Shown piece after piece: positions 7,744 through 15,639 of a stretch of 25,938 nt of DNA. The notes below the pieces were generated by a model. It did no database searches. It worked only from the letters and a program-made list of their open reading frames with translations, and was not told the DNA's origin. The stretch comes from CAZHGD01 sp964531735 (GTDB taxonomy: Bacteria; Armatimonadota; UBA10988): positions 1 to 25,938 of the forward strand of contig CAZHGD010000104.1 of NCBI GenBank assembly GCA_964531735.1, given 5' to 3'. A program made the position numbers and the translations under genes. Position 1 is the stretch's first letter. Each line of letters opens with the position of its first letter.

Positions 7744-10004
7744 GGTGGATCCAGCACCACCTCCGCCAGCGATTTGTCCAGCGGCTGGTTGTTCGCGCCG
7801 CAGAACGGGGACTGAATGCACGCTGGGCAGCCGGCCGGGCAGGGACAGTGCGTCACCACGTCGCGGGCGATGGCCAGCAGCGGCTCGATGGCCTCGAAGC
7901 CGCGCTCGGTCAGGCCCACGCCGCCGGGATACTGATCCCAGATGAACAGCGCCGGCTGGTCGAGCTGCGGGTGGTGATCCAGCGAGGTGCCTTGCACGTC
8001 GCGCAGGTCGCACAAGGCCACCAGCGGCAGCGCCGCGGCCAGGGCGTGTTCCACCGCGTGCAGGCCGCCCAACACCGCGCCGCCGTGTTCGGCCACCCAG
8101 GCCAGCAGCGCCGGCGACAGCGTCAACCACAGGCCACTGGTCTCGAACGTCTGCGGCGGGCAGACCAGGTCGTGGGTGGACAGCGGCGCCGCGCCGGCTG
8201 ACTTGACGCAGTTGTAGCCGATGGTGGTCTTGGTCACCGTCAGACTGCCGAAGTGGACCGCCAGTTCGCCGAGATCCCGGCGTTCGCAGGGGCTGGCCTG
8301 GTCGATCTCCACCTCGAACGAGATCAGCGGGCGGGTGAACCAGTCCACGTCCACCGGCGCCACCTCGATGCGGTGCTGCGCCTCGGTGACCGAGAGCACC
8401 TCGTACTGCTCGCCTTCGTGCAGGTAGATGGCGCCGGGATAGCACTCCTCCCAGACGCGCGTGCTCTCCTGCACGCCCAGCGCGGTGCCGTCCGGTTGCG
8501 CGACCAGCTCATAGCTCTGGTTGTCCGCCGCGCGCAGGCTGATGGAACCGGCCGGATAGACGTCGCTGGTGTACATCCAGCGGTCGCCCGCCGGCTGGCC
8601 GAAGCCCTCTTCGGTGAAGATGGGCAGCAGACTCTCCGACACTTCGCCGAACCCGGCCAGGTCGGCGGCGGTCAACGGGCTCTCGTAAGCGGCGCAGAGC
8701 AGGTGGCCGCCGAGGATGTAGAGGTTGTCCGGGTCGATGCGCGCGGCTTCGGTGGGCGCCGACCAGAGCGCTTCGGGATGTACCGCGTAGAACTGGTCGA
8801 TCAGGCTGGCGCGGGTCACCAGGATGGCCAGCGAATCGGCGCGGCCGCGTCCGGCCCGGCCCATCTGCTGGCGCAGGCTGGCCACCGTGCCGGGGTAGCC
8901 CACCAAGACCACGGCATCGAGGCCGCCGATGTCGATGCCGGCCTCCAGGGCGACCGTCGAGATCACCGCGCCGAGCTGGCCAGTGGCCAGGCCCTGCTCG
9001 ATGCGGCGGCGCTCGGTGGCCAGATAGCCGGCGCGGTAAGCGGCCACGCGGTCGGGCGGCAGGCCGTCACTGTCCAGCGCCGCGCGCAGGTAGCGCAGGA
9101 CCAACTCGGCCTCCTGCCGCGACGTGGTGAAGGCCAGCGTGCGCGTGCCGCCGCGGACCAGCGCCGCCAGCAGCCAGGTGGCCTCGACGTTGGCGCTGCG
9201 GCGCAGGCCGGTCTCGCCCAGGGCCGGCGGGTTCCAGACGACGATGTGACGCGCGCCGGCCGGCGCGCCGTCGCGGTCGACCACGGTGAACCGGCGGCCG
9301 GTCAGTTGCTCGGCCAGATCGGCCGGGTTGCCGATGGTGGCGCTGCAGGCGATGAAGCTGGGGTGGCTGCCGTAGCGCTCGCAGAGGCGCAGCAGGCGGC
9401 GCAGGACGAGCGCGGCGTGGCTGCCGAAGACGCCGCGGAGCGTGTGCAGCTCGTCGATGACGATGTACTCCAGGCGCGAGAGGAACTCGCTCCAGAGCTG
9501 GTGGCGCGGCAGCAGGCCGACGTGCAGCATGTCGGGATTGGTCAGCACGATGTGGGCGGCGTTGCGGATGATCCGCCGCTCGTGCGCCGGCGTGTCGCCG
9601 TCGTACGCCGCCGCGCGCACCTGCTGCCACAGGCCGAGCGCGTTGAGCTTGCCCAACTGATCGCGCGCCAGGGCCTTGAGCGGGAACAGGTACAGCGCGC
9701 GGGCCTGGCGGTCGGCCAGGATGCGCTCGATCACCGGCACGTTGTAGCACCAGGTCTTGCCGCTGGCGGTGCCCGTGGCGATGACCACGTCGTGGCGCTC
9801 GCGGGCCAGCGCGATGGCCTCGGCCTGGTGGCTGTAGAAGGCGGTGATGCCGACGCCGGCCAGGGCGTGAGAGAGCGGGTCCGGTGGCAGCGGCTCGAGC
9901 TCGGCGAACATCGCCGGCCGGGCTGGCAGCACTTCGTGGGCGGCCATCTGGCCGCTATAGCTGCGGTCCGACTCCAACTCGGCCAGGAAAGCGTCGACGT
10001 TCAC
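7737..10004 (-). CDS. mrfA: MrfA/YprA-type DEAD/DEAH-box DNA helicase with C-terminal four-cysteine domain
   Basis: This 755-residue SF2 helicase has Walker A ATGTASGKT (residues 76-84), Walker B DELH (184-187), SAT (221-223) and, in the second RecA lobe, VALEAGIDIGG (351-361) and QQMGRAGR (379-386). The C-terminal third matches the DUF1998-type region and ends in the cysteine cluster CPCPAGCPACIQSPFCG (from Cys720), expected to bind Zn. This is the architecture of B. subtilis MrfA, a 3'-5' DNA helicase in repair of mitomycin-type damage, and of Hrq1-like helicases. The nuclease partner MrfB is not in the window. The start is a GTG at 10004 with a weak ribosome binding site, 40 nt after the histidine kinase stop, so the two may be co-transcribed. 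Its last two codons and stop come from a repeat element. Confidence 0.87.
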   Translation of the reverse strand: MNVDAFLAELESDRSYSGQMAAHEVLPARPAMFAELEPLPPDPLSHALAGVGITAFYSHQAEAIALARERHDVVIATGTASGKTWCYNVPVIERILADRQARALYLFPLKALARDQLGKLNALGLWQQVRAAAYDGDTPAHERRIIRNAAHIVLTNPDMLHVGLLPRHQLWSEFLSRLEYIVIDELHTLRGVFGSHAALVLRRLLRLCERYGSHPSFIACSATIGNPADLAEQLTGRRFTVVDRDGAPAGARHIVVWNPPALGETGLRRSANVEATWLLAALVRGGTRTLAFTTSRQEAELVLRYLRAALDSDGLPPDRVAAYRAGYLATERRRIEQGLATGQLGAVISTVALEAGIDIGGLDAVVLVGYPGTVASLRQQMGRAGRGRADSLAILVTRASLIDQFYAVHPEALWSAPTEAARIDPDNLYILGGHLLCAAYESPLTAADLAGFGEVSESLLPIFTEEGFGQPAGDRWMYTSDVYPAGSISLRAADNQSYELVAQPDGTALGVQESTRVWEECYPGAIYLHEGEQYEVLSVTEAQHRIEVAPVDVDWFTRPLISFEVEIDQASPCERRDLGELAVHFGSLTVTKTTIGYNCVKSAGAAPLSTHDLVCPPQTFETSGLWLTLSPALLAWVAEHGGAVLGGLHAVEHALAAALPLVALCDLRDVQGTSLDHHPQLDQPALFIWDQYPGGVGLTERGFEAIEPLLAIARDVVTHCPCPAGCPACIQSPFCGANNQPLDKSLAEVVLDPPQ

Positions 10005-10044
10005 CAGGACCCACCGGGGTGAGCTCCACCCGACCTGGCGCGCT

Positions 10045-12201
10045 TCACTCGCCCGGCGCCAGCAGTCGTTGCGCGGTCTCCATGACCTGCTGTAGCGTGA
10101 AGGGCTTGCCCATCACCGCGTCGACGCCGCTCTCCTCGATCTGGTCCTGCCGCAACTGCTCGCGGAAGCCGGTCAGCAGCATGACCGGCGTGCCACGGCC
10201 GGACTCCTTGACCGCGCGGATGACCTCCCAGCCGGACAGGTCCTCGGTGCGCAAGTCGGTGCAGACCAGGTCGAAGTGCGTGGTCTGGAACCGCTCGATG
10301 CCTTCGCGGCCGCCGGCGCACGACTCGACCGTGTAGCCGGCGTTGCTGAACAGCTCGCCGAGCACTTCGCACAGCGCCGGCTCGTCGTCGATGACCAGGA
10401 CGTGCGGCACGCTCGAGACGCTCGACGGCGCCTCGCCAATCAGCGGCAGAGTCATGCTGACGGTGGTACCGCGGCCGGGGGCGCTGTCGATTTCGACCTC
10501 GCCGCAGTGCCGCGCGACAATGCCGTAGGTCACCGACAGGCCAAGGCCGACGCCGGTCTCGTTTTTGGTGCTGTAGAACGGATCGAAGCAGCTCTGCAGT
10601 TCCTCGGCCGACATGCCGCGCCCACGGTCCACCACGGTCAGGTGCAGGTGGTCCTCGACGGCGCTGGCGTGCAGCATGACCACGCCGCCGCCTGGGGTGG
10701 CTTCGAGCGCGTTGCAGACCACGTTGCCGACGGCCTCGATGAGTTCCTCGCAGTTGGCTTGCAGGTTGCCGGTCAGGCGGTCGCTCTCCAGCTCCACGTG
10801 GTATCGGGCACCGGCGGCGCGCGAGAACGCGGCCACCTGTTGGCGGACCGCGTCGGACAGGCGCACCCAGAGCGCCTCCACCGCCAGCGGCTCGAAGTCC
10901 TCCTCGGAGCGCTCGCGCGTGAACTCCTGCAAGCGGCGTACCGTCTCGGCGGCCCGCCAGCCGATCTCGGAGATGGTGGTCAGCCCTTTGAGGATCCGGC
11001 GATCCTGGGTCTGCCGCTGGAGCATCTGCGCGCGGGCCAGGATGCCGCCGAGCGCGTTGTTGAACTCGTGGGCAACGCCGCCGGCCATCTGGGCCAGCGC
11101 GCGGAACTTGGCGCCCTGCATCGCGTCCTGCTGGATGTCGCGCAGGCGGCTGAGCGCCACTTCCTGCGTGCGCACCAGGCTGGCGTCGCGCAGCGCCAGA
11201 GCCAGATGGAACGCCAGTTGGTCCATCAGGTGGCGGACATCGGAGTTGACGCGGCCCGAGATGCGGTAGCCGACCTGGACGACGCCGTAGACCGTGCCCT
11301 GGAAGGTCAGCGGCAGCCACAACGAGGTGACGATGCCGGCGGCCCGCAAGCGGCGCAGCAGCAGGTCGCCCTCGGCGCCGCCAACGGGATCCTCGAGCGG
11401 CGTGTGGGTGGTCGCCACGCGGTAGAGCAGCGGCGCCTCCGACGACAGGAAGGACAGGCGCTCGACGGCCAAATGGCAGTCGAACTGCTGGTGCTGCGGG
11501 CTCTCGCTCCGCGCCACCAGCACCCAGTCGGCGCCGGTCAGCAGGCCAATCTGGTCGACCGCACGCTGGCAGACGTCGTCCGGGTCACGGTCGACGTGCA
11601 TGGCCGCCACGGCATCCTGGAAGGCGTCGCTGTGATCGGCCGGCTCAACGGCACCCGTGGCGTGGCCGGCCAGCACCGCCAGAACGGCCTGCGCCATCAA
11701 GTCGAGCCGCCCCGGGGCGATGCCGACCAGCGCTCCCGGGCCATCGGCGTAAAGCGCGAGCACATGGCCCAGGCGACCGTCATCGTCGTACAGCGGGATG
11801 ATCAGGGCCGACCGCAAGCCCGCGGCGGTGACCAGGCGCCACCAGCCCTCGTCGCTCCAGCGCGAGGCGCTCGGCAGATCGGGGATCTCCAGCGGGCCGA
11901 CGACCTCCACCTCGGCGAGCAGGCCGTCGGGCTCGGGGCTCATGACGCTGACGCGCGCCCAGCCCGCCGCGGCCAGCGTGGTCCAGCGGCCGGCCTCCCA
12001 CTGCCGCAGCGCCGCGGTGACCCGGTCGCCGGCCAAGCGCGAGAGCACGCCGGCGGCGCGATCCTCGGCCGGCCCGGGCAACGCCGACAGACGCAGCACG
12101 TCCGCCAGCGCCTCGTCGTCCCACCAGGGTCGCTCACCGAGTGCAGTGGCGGCTCGCACGGCGTCCTCACCCCAGACGTCGTTGGTCGGCGGCTCCTCCA
12201 T
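10045..12201 (-). CDS. Cytosolic GAF-GAF hybrid sensor histidine kinase with receiver domain
   Basis: The 718-residue protein has no membrane segment. Two GAF-like sensor domains (about residues 60-190 and 195-345) are followed by a short coiled-coil linker and a HisKA dimerisation helix with phospho-acceptor His378 in GGVAHEFNNALGG. The HATPase domain (about 475-590) has N box NVVCNALEA, G1 DRGRGMS, F box FDPFYSTK and G2 GVGLGLS. A C-terminal receiver (about 600-715) has VIDDE, phospho-acceptor Asp649 (CTDLR) and MGKPF. The ATG at 12201 has GGAG 6 nt upstream. No separate output-domain response regulator is nearby, so phosphotransfer probably goes to a partner elsewhere. It is upstream of the helicase on the same strand with a 40-nt gap. 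The sensed signal is unknown. Confidence 0.88.
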   Translation of the reverse strand: MEEPPTNDVWGEDAVRAATALGERPWWDDEALADVLRLSALPGPAEDRAAGVLSRLAGDRVTAALRQWEAGRWTTLAAAGWARVSVMSPEPDGLLAEVEVVGPLEIPDLPSASRWSDEGWWRLVTAAGLRSALIIPLYDDDGRLGHVLALYADGPGALVGIAPGRLDLMAQAVLAVLAGHATGAVEPADHSDAFQDAVAAMHVDRDPDDVCQRAVDQIGLLTGADWVLVARSESPQHQQFDCHLAVERLSFLSSEAPLLYRVATTHTPLEDPVGGAEGDLLLRRLRAAGIVTSLWLPLTFQGTVYGVVQVGYRISGRVNSDVRHLMDQLAFHLALALRDASLVRTQEVALSRLRDIQQDAMQGAKFRALAQMAGGVAHEFNNALGGILARAQMLQRQTQDRRILKGLTTISEIGWRAAETVRRLQEFTRERSEEDFEPLAVEALWVRLSDAVRQQVAAFSRAAGARYHVELESDRLTGNLQANCEELIEAVGNVVCNALEATPGGGVVMLHASAVEDHLHLTVVDRGRGMSAEELQSCFDPFYSTKNETGVGLGLSVTYGIVARHCGEVEIDSAPGRGTTVSMTLPLIGEAPSSVSSVPHVLVIDDEPALCEVLGELFSNAGYTVESCAGGREGIERFQTTHFDLVCTDLRTEDLSGWEVIRAVKESGRGTPVMLLTGFREQLRQDQIEESGVDAVMGKPFTLQQVMETAQRLLAPGE

Positions 12202-12240
12202 GCTTGCTCCGATACCCGATTCTCTATCGGCCCCGCGGGG

Positions 12241-12269
12241 TTTACCTTAGGCTGCGGCCTCATTATACT
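12241..12269 (+). promoter_or_regulatory. Candidate promoter for the SDR gene, with TATAAT on the opposite strand
   Basis: TTTACC (12241-12246), a 17-nt spacer and TATACT (12264-12269) give a sigma-70-like promoter pointing at the SDR gene, in otherwise GC-rich DNA. On the minus strand the same patch reads TAGTATAATG, a perfect TATAAT facing the histidine kinase, though without a good -35. Nearby are CCGAT/ATCGG (12216-12230) and the palindrome CCCCGCGGGG (12231-12240), which might be operator-like. Confidence 0.45.
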
Positions 12270-12316
12270 ACGCCCTATCTGGTCCTGACGCCACTGCCGG
12301 CCGGAGGCGCGCCCTC

Positions 12317-13219
12317 ATGATCCTCGTCACCGGTGCCACCGGGTTCATCGGCGGACACCTGCTGGACCGCCTGCTCGCCGACCACACCGCGGTGCGCGCT
12401 CTGGTGCGCGCGAGTACGCCGCACCAGCACCTGCTGGACCGCGGCGTCGAGGTCGTCCTGGGCGACGTGACGCAACCGCGGCGACTGGCCGCAGCGACTG
12501 CCGGCGTGCAGGCCGTGGTGCATCTGGCCGGTCTCATCCGCGAGCCGCCGGGCATCACGTTCGAGAGCGTGGTGGCCGAGGGCACCCGTAGCCTCGTCGC
12601 CGCCGCCGAGGAAGCCGGCATCGACCGGTTCATCTTCGTTTCGGCCATGGGCGCGCGGCTCCGCGCGCTCAGCCGTTACCACCGGACCAAGGCCGTGGCC
12701 GAGGCCGTCGTGCGCGCGGGCGCCTTCGATCATGTCATCTGGCGGCCGTCGTTCGTCTACGGGCCGGGTGACGAACTGGTCTCCAAGTTCGCCGAGTCGC
12801 CCATGCCGGTGCCCGGCGACGGTCTCTGCGAAGTGCAGCCGGTCTGGATTGGCGACCTGATCGAGCTGCTGGTGCAGTCGCTCCGCCGCAGTGACATCGT
12901 CAACCAGACCTACGAAGTGGGCGGACCCGTGGCGCTGACCGTCAACGAGATGCTGCGCCTGATTGCACGCGTGACCGGCCGCAAGCAGCGGCATCTGCGC
13001 CTGCCGCAACCGCTGGTCGAGTTCAACGCCTGGCTCGGCGACGCCCTGCGCGGCCCGCTCTACCGGCTGGGCATCGAGCCGCCGCTGACCCGTGACCTGA
13101 TGCTGCTGCTCGGCGAGGACAACCTGTGCGACCCGGCTCGCGTCGAGGTCGCCTTCGGCCTGCGGCTGACACCGTTTCGGGAGGCGCTGGAGCGATGGCT
13201 GGCACCCGCCCCCATCTGA
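12317..13219 (+). CDS. NDUFA9-like atypical SDR (NAD-dependent epimerase/dehydratase family)
   Basis: The 300-residue protein begins with the Rossmann nucleotide-binding motif TGATGFIGGHLL (residues 5-16). It continues with AVVHLAGLIRE, strand FIFVSAMGA, the YHRTK equivalent of the YxxxK pair, and WRPSFVYGPGD, in the order found in atypical SDRs of the complex I NDUFA9-like group. Such proteins bind NAD(P)H; in bacteria they are variously annotated as NAD-dependent epimerases or quinone-related oxidoreductases, and the substrate cannot be read from sequence. The ATG at 12317 follows GGAGG (12303-12307) by 9 nt. The stop overlaps the start of the next gene by 25 nt, implying translational coupling. 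Confidence 0.82.
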   Translation: MILVTGATGFIGGHLLDRLLADHTAVRALVRASTPHQHLLDRGVEVVLGDVTQPRRLAAATAGVQAVVHLAGLIREPPGITFESVVAEGTRSLVAAAEEAGIDRFIFVSAMGARLRALSRYHRTKAVAEAVVRAGAFDHVIWRPSFVYGPGDELVSKFAESPMPVPGDGLCEVQPVWIGDLIELLVQSLRRSDIVNQTYEVGGPVALTVNEMLRLIARVTGRKQRHLRLPQPLVEFNAWLGDALRGPLYRLGIEPPLTRDLMLLLGEDNLCDPARVEVAFGLRLTPFREALERWLAPAPI

Positions 13220-13914
13220 AAGCGGTCACCCGCCGCGGTGCCCGGCGCAGCGCCACCGTGCTGGCGGTGATGGCGCTGCTCAGCCTGCTGGCTGCCTGCC
13301 GGCTGAAGCCGGCCGGGGCCTGGCCACTGCTGGAGGACGCGCGCCGCCTGGACGCCCAGGTGGAGGGCGCCGCCCAGCCCGAGCAGGTGGCTGCCGCTCG
13401 CGACCGCGCCTGGCAGCACGCCGAGCAGCGTTGGTCGGCCATCCTGCGCGTGCGGCCCGATGACCCCGAAGCCCACTTGGCGCTGGCCCTGATCGCCTGG
13501 CAGGCGCGCAGCGACGCACCCACGGCGCTGGCGCACCTGCGACCGCTGATCGCGCGGCTCGGACCGCAGCCGGCGGCGCAACTGGCGGCCAGGGGCCCCG
13601 CGGGGCGGACGGGCACCGCCGTGCTGGCCGAAGCCTATGCCTTGCGCGCGGCCGTCGGCCTCGGTGGCACCGAGGCGCCGACACCGTCGAGCCTGGGCCA
13701 GGCCCTGGCCGATGTCGAGCAGGCCGTCCGCCTCGACCCGCGGGCCGACTACCAGCGCCTGCGGGAAGACATCCGCCAGATGCAGGCCGCCGCTCGCGAG
13801 GAAGGCACGCAGCCGCTGGACCCGGCCACGCTGCTGCCCGCGGCGCCCGGCGCTCACTCGCGGACCTCGCCCACGGCACCGGCGGCCCACCCCCGTACCG
13901 CACCGGGCCACTGA
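13195..13914 (+). CDS. Small TPR-like lipoprotein, function unknown
   Basis: The ATG at 13195 lies inside the end of the SDR gene, with GGGAGG about 10 nt and GGAG 2 nt before it. The N-terminus is Arg/Lys-rich, then a hydrophobic stretch ends in lipobox LLAAC (Cys35), so a membrane-anchored lipoprotein is likely. The body of about 240 residues is Ala/Leu/Arg-rich and helical; WSAILRVRPDDPEAHLALALIAWQ and ALADVEQAVRLDPRADYQ look like tetratricopeptide helices (each only part of a repeat). The last 40 residues are Pro/Ala/Thr-rich and probably disordered. A scaffold or assembly role is the usual inference for such proteins, but nothing specific is visible. Confidence 0.7.
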   Translation: MAGTRPHLKAVTRRGARRSATVLAVMALLSLLAACRLKPAGAWPLLEDARRLDAQVEGAAQPEQVAAARDRAWQHAEQRWSAILRVRPDDPEAHLALALIAWQARSDAPTALAHLRPLIARLGPQPAAQLAARGPAGRTGTAVLAEAYALRAAVGLGGTEAPTPSSLGQALADVEQAVRLDPRADYQRLREDIRQMQAAAREEGTQPLDPATLLPAAPGAHSRTSPTAPAAHPRTAPGH

Positions 13915-13994
13915 GCCGGACCCCGCCGATCTGCGCGAGCGGCGACAACCACCTGCCGGCGGAGTTGTCAAAGCCCCGAGGAGAGGTGTTCGGC

Positions 13995-14477
13995 ATGTCG
14001 CTCTTGGAACAGGAACTGCAGCAACCCCGGCCGTTTGACGATCCCGCCACCGAGGCCATCCTGTCCGTGCTCAAGAGCGGTGACGTCATCGAGCGCGAGT
14101 TGGACCAGGCGGTCGCCGCCTTTGGCCTGACCTTGCAGCAGTACAACGTGCTGATGGCGCTGCGCCGCGGCGGCGCGCGCGGCATCCCGGTGCTGGACAT
14201 CGCCGACAATCTGATTGAGGACTGCCCGAACGTCACCCGACTGCTCGACCGGCTGGTGGCCAAGGGCCTGGCCGAGCGTCGGCGCGCCGACCATGACCGG
14301 CGCGTGGTCTACGCCCGACTCACCGCCGCCGGTGAGACGGTGGTCGAGTCGCTGCGAGCACCGGTCCACCAGGCCCGGCGCAGCATCTGTGGCACCTTGA
14401 GCGGCACCGAGATGGATACGCTCACCCGCCTGCTCGAGAAGATCCGTCGCAGCGTCTACTCGCACCGCCAGGCGTAG
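13995..14477 (+). CDS. MarR-family transcriptional regulator
   Basis: The 160-residue protein has the MarR layout: an N-terminal dimerisation helix, then a winged helix-turn-helix. YNVLMALRRGG leads into VLDIADNL, the recognition helix NVTRLLDRLVAKGLAERR and the basic wing DHDRRVVYARLTAAG, followed by C-terminal dimerisation helices. Such proteins bind palindromic operators as dimers and often release DNA on binding small phenolic or oxidant ligands; the ligand here is unknown. The ATG at 13995 has GAGGAGAGG (13978-13986) 8 nt upstream. It lies 80 nt after the TPR-like lipoprotein and may belong to the same transcript. Confidence 0.88.
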   Translation: MSLLEQELQQPRPFDDPATEAILSVLKSGDVIERELDQAVAAFGLTLQQYNVLMALRRGGARGIPVLDIADNLIEDCPNVTRLLDRLVAKGLAERRRADHDRRVVYARLTAAGETVVESLRAPVHQARRSICGTLSGTEMDTLTRLLEKIRRSVYSHRQA

Positions 14478-14881
14478 CCGGCCACGGCCCTCGCCGCGAC
14501 TCGTCGCCGGCCCCATGAACACGTCCGGACGCCCGACGCGCCCCGCTTGCGTAGCCCGTTTGGGCCAGCCTCCGCGACTCGTCGCCGCCGCGACCGGTCG
14601 GCTACCGGCCGCCGCGGCGGCCGGCGAGCGAACCCGGTCTGTGACCGGGTTCGCGGTGGCGTGAGGGAATCGTTAGCCGGAAACATAAGCCAGTTGGGAG
14701 GACCCGGGGCCGGGAGGAGTAAGATGGCGGGTGAGGGGACACCCGAGCGGCTCGCCAGGCGGGCCCTTCGCGTGCCGGGCTGATTGCGTTCGCAGTCTGG
14801 CGATCCAGCCGAGGTTTCGCTCGCGACCTTGAGGCTGGTGGGGTGTCCAACCAAGTGGAACGTCCGAGAAGGGAGAAACCG
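14478..14881 (+). other. 404-nt non-coding stretch with strong palindromes
   Basis: No convincing gene is present. It contains a 16-nt exact direct repeat (CCGCGACTCGTCGCCG at 14494-14509 and 14572-14587), a 20-nt perfect palindrome (14605-14624) and, 3 nt later, a hairpin with 12-bp perfect arms and a 3-nt loop (14628-14654, arms GCGAACCCGGTC/GACCGGGTTCGC). No U-tract follows. A 19-codon frame at 14724-14783 (ATG after GGGAGGAG) could be a leader peptide. The stretch may hold a terminator for marR, a leader for the downstream small gene, or an unrecognised RNA. Confidence 0.5.
14628..14654 (+). terminator. Perfect 12-bp hairpin, possible marR terminator
   Basis: Arms GCGAACCCGGTC and GACCGGGTTCGC enclose loop TGT, about 150 nt after the marR stop. 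Without a U-run it is not a classical intrinsic terminator. A structured leader element for the downstream gene is an equal possibility. Confidence 0.35.
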
Positions 14882-15100
14882 GTGACCCTCACGCCGCGTG
14901 CTGTGCGCCGCTATGATCGACTCGAACGGGTCGTCTACCAAACCGCCGTGAAGCTCGCCGAGACCAACCCCACCGGTTTTGACGCTGACTCGCTGGCCAA
15001 GTCGCTTGGCTGTACCCAGGACGAAGCCGCCGGCTGGCTCCGCTGGCTGCGCGATACGGGTGACTTCGACGCCGTCGCCGAGCCCGGCGCCACGCACTGA
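14882..15100 (+). CDS. Small 72-residue protein, possible helix-turn-helix, unknown
   Basis: The GTG at 14882 is chosen because GGGAGA (14871-14876) lies 5 nt upstream; a GTG at 14843 would give 85 residues and has a weaker GAGG. The protein is basic at its N-terminus and helical. LAKSLGCTQDEAAGWLRWLRDTG has the helix-turn-helix spacing of a winged-helix DNA-binding core, preceded by a long helix (RRYDRLERVVYQTAVKLAE). A transcription-factor fragment or small regulator is possible, but no family is recognised. It converges with arsC, leaving 42 nt between stops. Confidence 0.55.
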   Translation: MTLTPRAVRRYDRLERVVYQTAVKLAETNPTGFDADSLAKSLGCTQDEAAGWLRWLRDTGDFDAVAEPGATH

Positions 15101-15142
15101 GCCGGTTCGCCGACCACCCTCCCGCGAAAGCGATCCTGGCCG

Positions 15143-15601
15143 TCACGGCCTGTCTTGGCGGCCCGGTCCCTGCGGCGGTGCCGCCGCGAAGGCGGCCACC
15201 GCCGCGCGAATCTCATCGCGCACCCGCCGGTACACCGCGAGTGCCGCCTCGCCTTCGAGCGCCTCGCGGCGCACCACGGCCGGCGGATCATCGAACGACC
15301 AGCGCAGCGTGACGCTGCCCGGCGGCGTCAGCGGGCAGCTCTCGGCGGCCCGATCGCAGACCGTGATGTAGTAGTCCATCGGCGTGCCAGCGTAGCGCTC
15401 GATGAGATCGCTGGTGTGCCCGCGCAGGTCGATGCCGACCTCGGCCATCACGGCCACGGCGTGCGGGTTGAGTCCGTGGGCCTCCAGGCCGGCACTGCAC
15501 ACCTCGAACCGGTCTCCGGCCAGGTGCCGCAGCCAGCCCTCGGCCATCTGGCTCCGGCACGAGTTACCGGTACACAGGAACAGCACCCGCGAACGAACCA
15601 T
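15143..15601 (-). CDS. arsC: Thioredoxin-coupled arsenate reductase
   Basis: The 152-residue low-molecular-weight phosphatase-fold protein has the P-loop CTGNSCRS (Cys10, Arg16) and the redox pair VCDRAAESC (Cys82, Cys89). These are the same positions as the three catalytic cysteines of S. aureus pI258 ArsC, so it is called an arsenate reductase rather than a protein tyrosine phosphatase. It reduces As(V) to As(III) in the cytoplasm using thioredoxin. The ATG at 15601 has AAGGGG 8 nt upstream; longer in-frame starts add a residue stretch unlike the family. It is the last gene of the arsenic operon, 38 nt after the pentapeptide protein. Confidence 0.9.
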   Translation of the reverse strand: MVRSRVLFLCTGNSCRSQMAEGWLRHLAGDRFEVCSAGLEAHGLNPHAVAVMAEVGIDLRGHTSDLIERYAGTPMDYYITVCDRAAESCPLTPPGSVTLRWSFDDPPAVVRREALEGEAALAVYRRVRDEIRAAVAAFAAAPPQGPGRQDRP

Positions 15602-15639
15602 CACCGTAGCCCCTTCCCGGTTGAGCGGCGGCCCAGCCC

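Noticed and set aside
8253..10022. A 589-codon open frame on the + strand opposite mrfA
   Set aside because: It mirrors the codon structure of a clearly motif-bearing helicase; its translation is Ala/Gly/Arg/Val-rich with no domain, as expected in GC-rich DNA.
10276..12288. A 670-codon open frame on the + strand opposite the histidine kinase
   Set aside because: Low-complexity mirror of a real gene with complete kinase motifs; no ribosome binding site or recognisable domain.
14724..14783. 19-codon gene with a good ribosome binding site
   Set aside because: Too short to support as a gene without conservation; kept only as a possible leader peptide in the description of the non-coding stretch.
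15143..15601. Protein tyrosine phosphatase
   Set aside because: Besides the P-loop it has the Cys82/Cys89 redox pair of arsenate reductases and lies in an ars operon.
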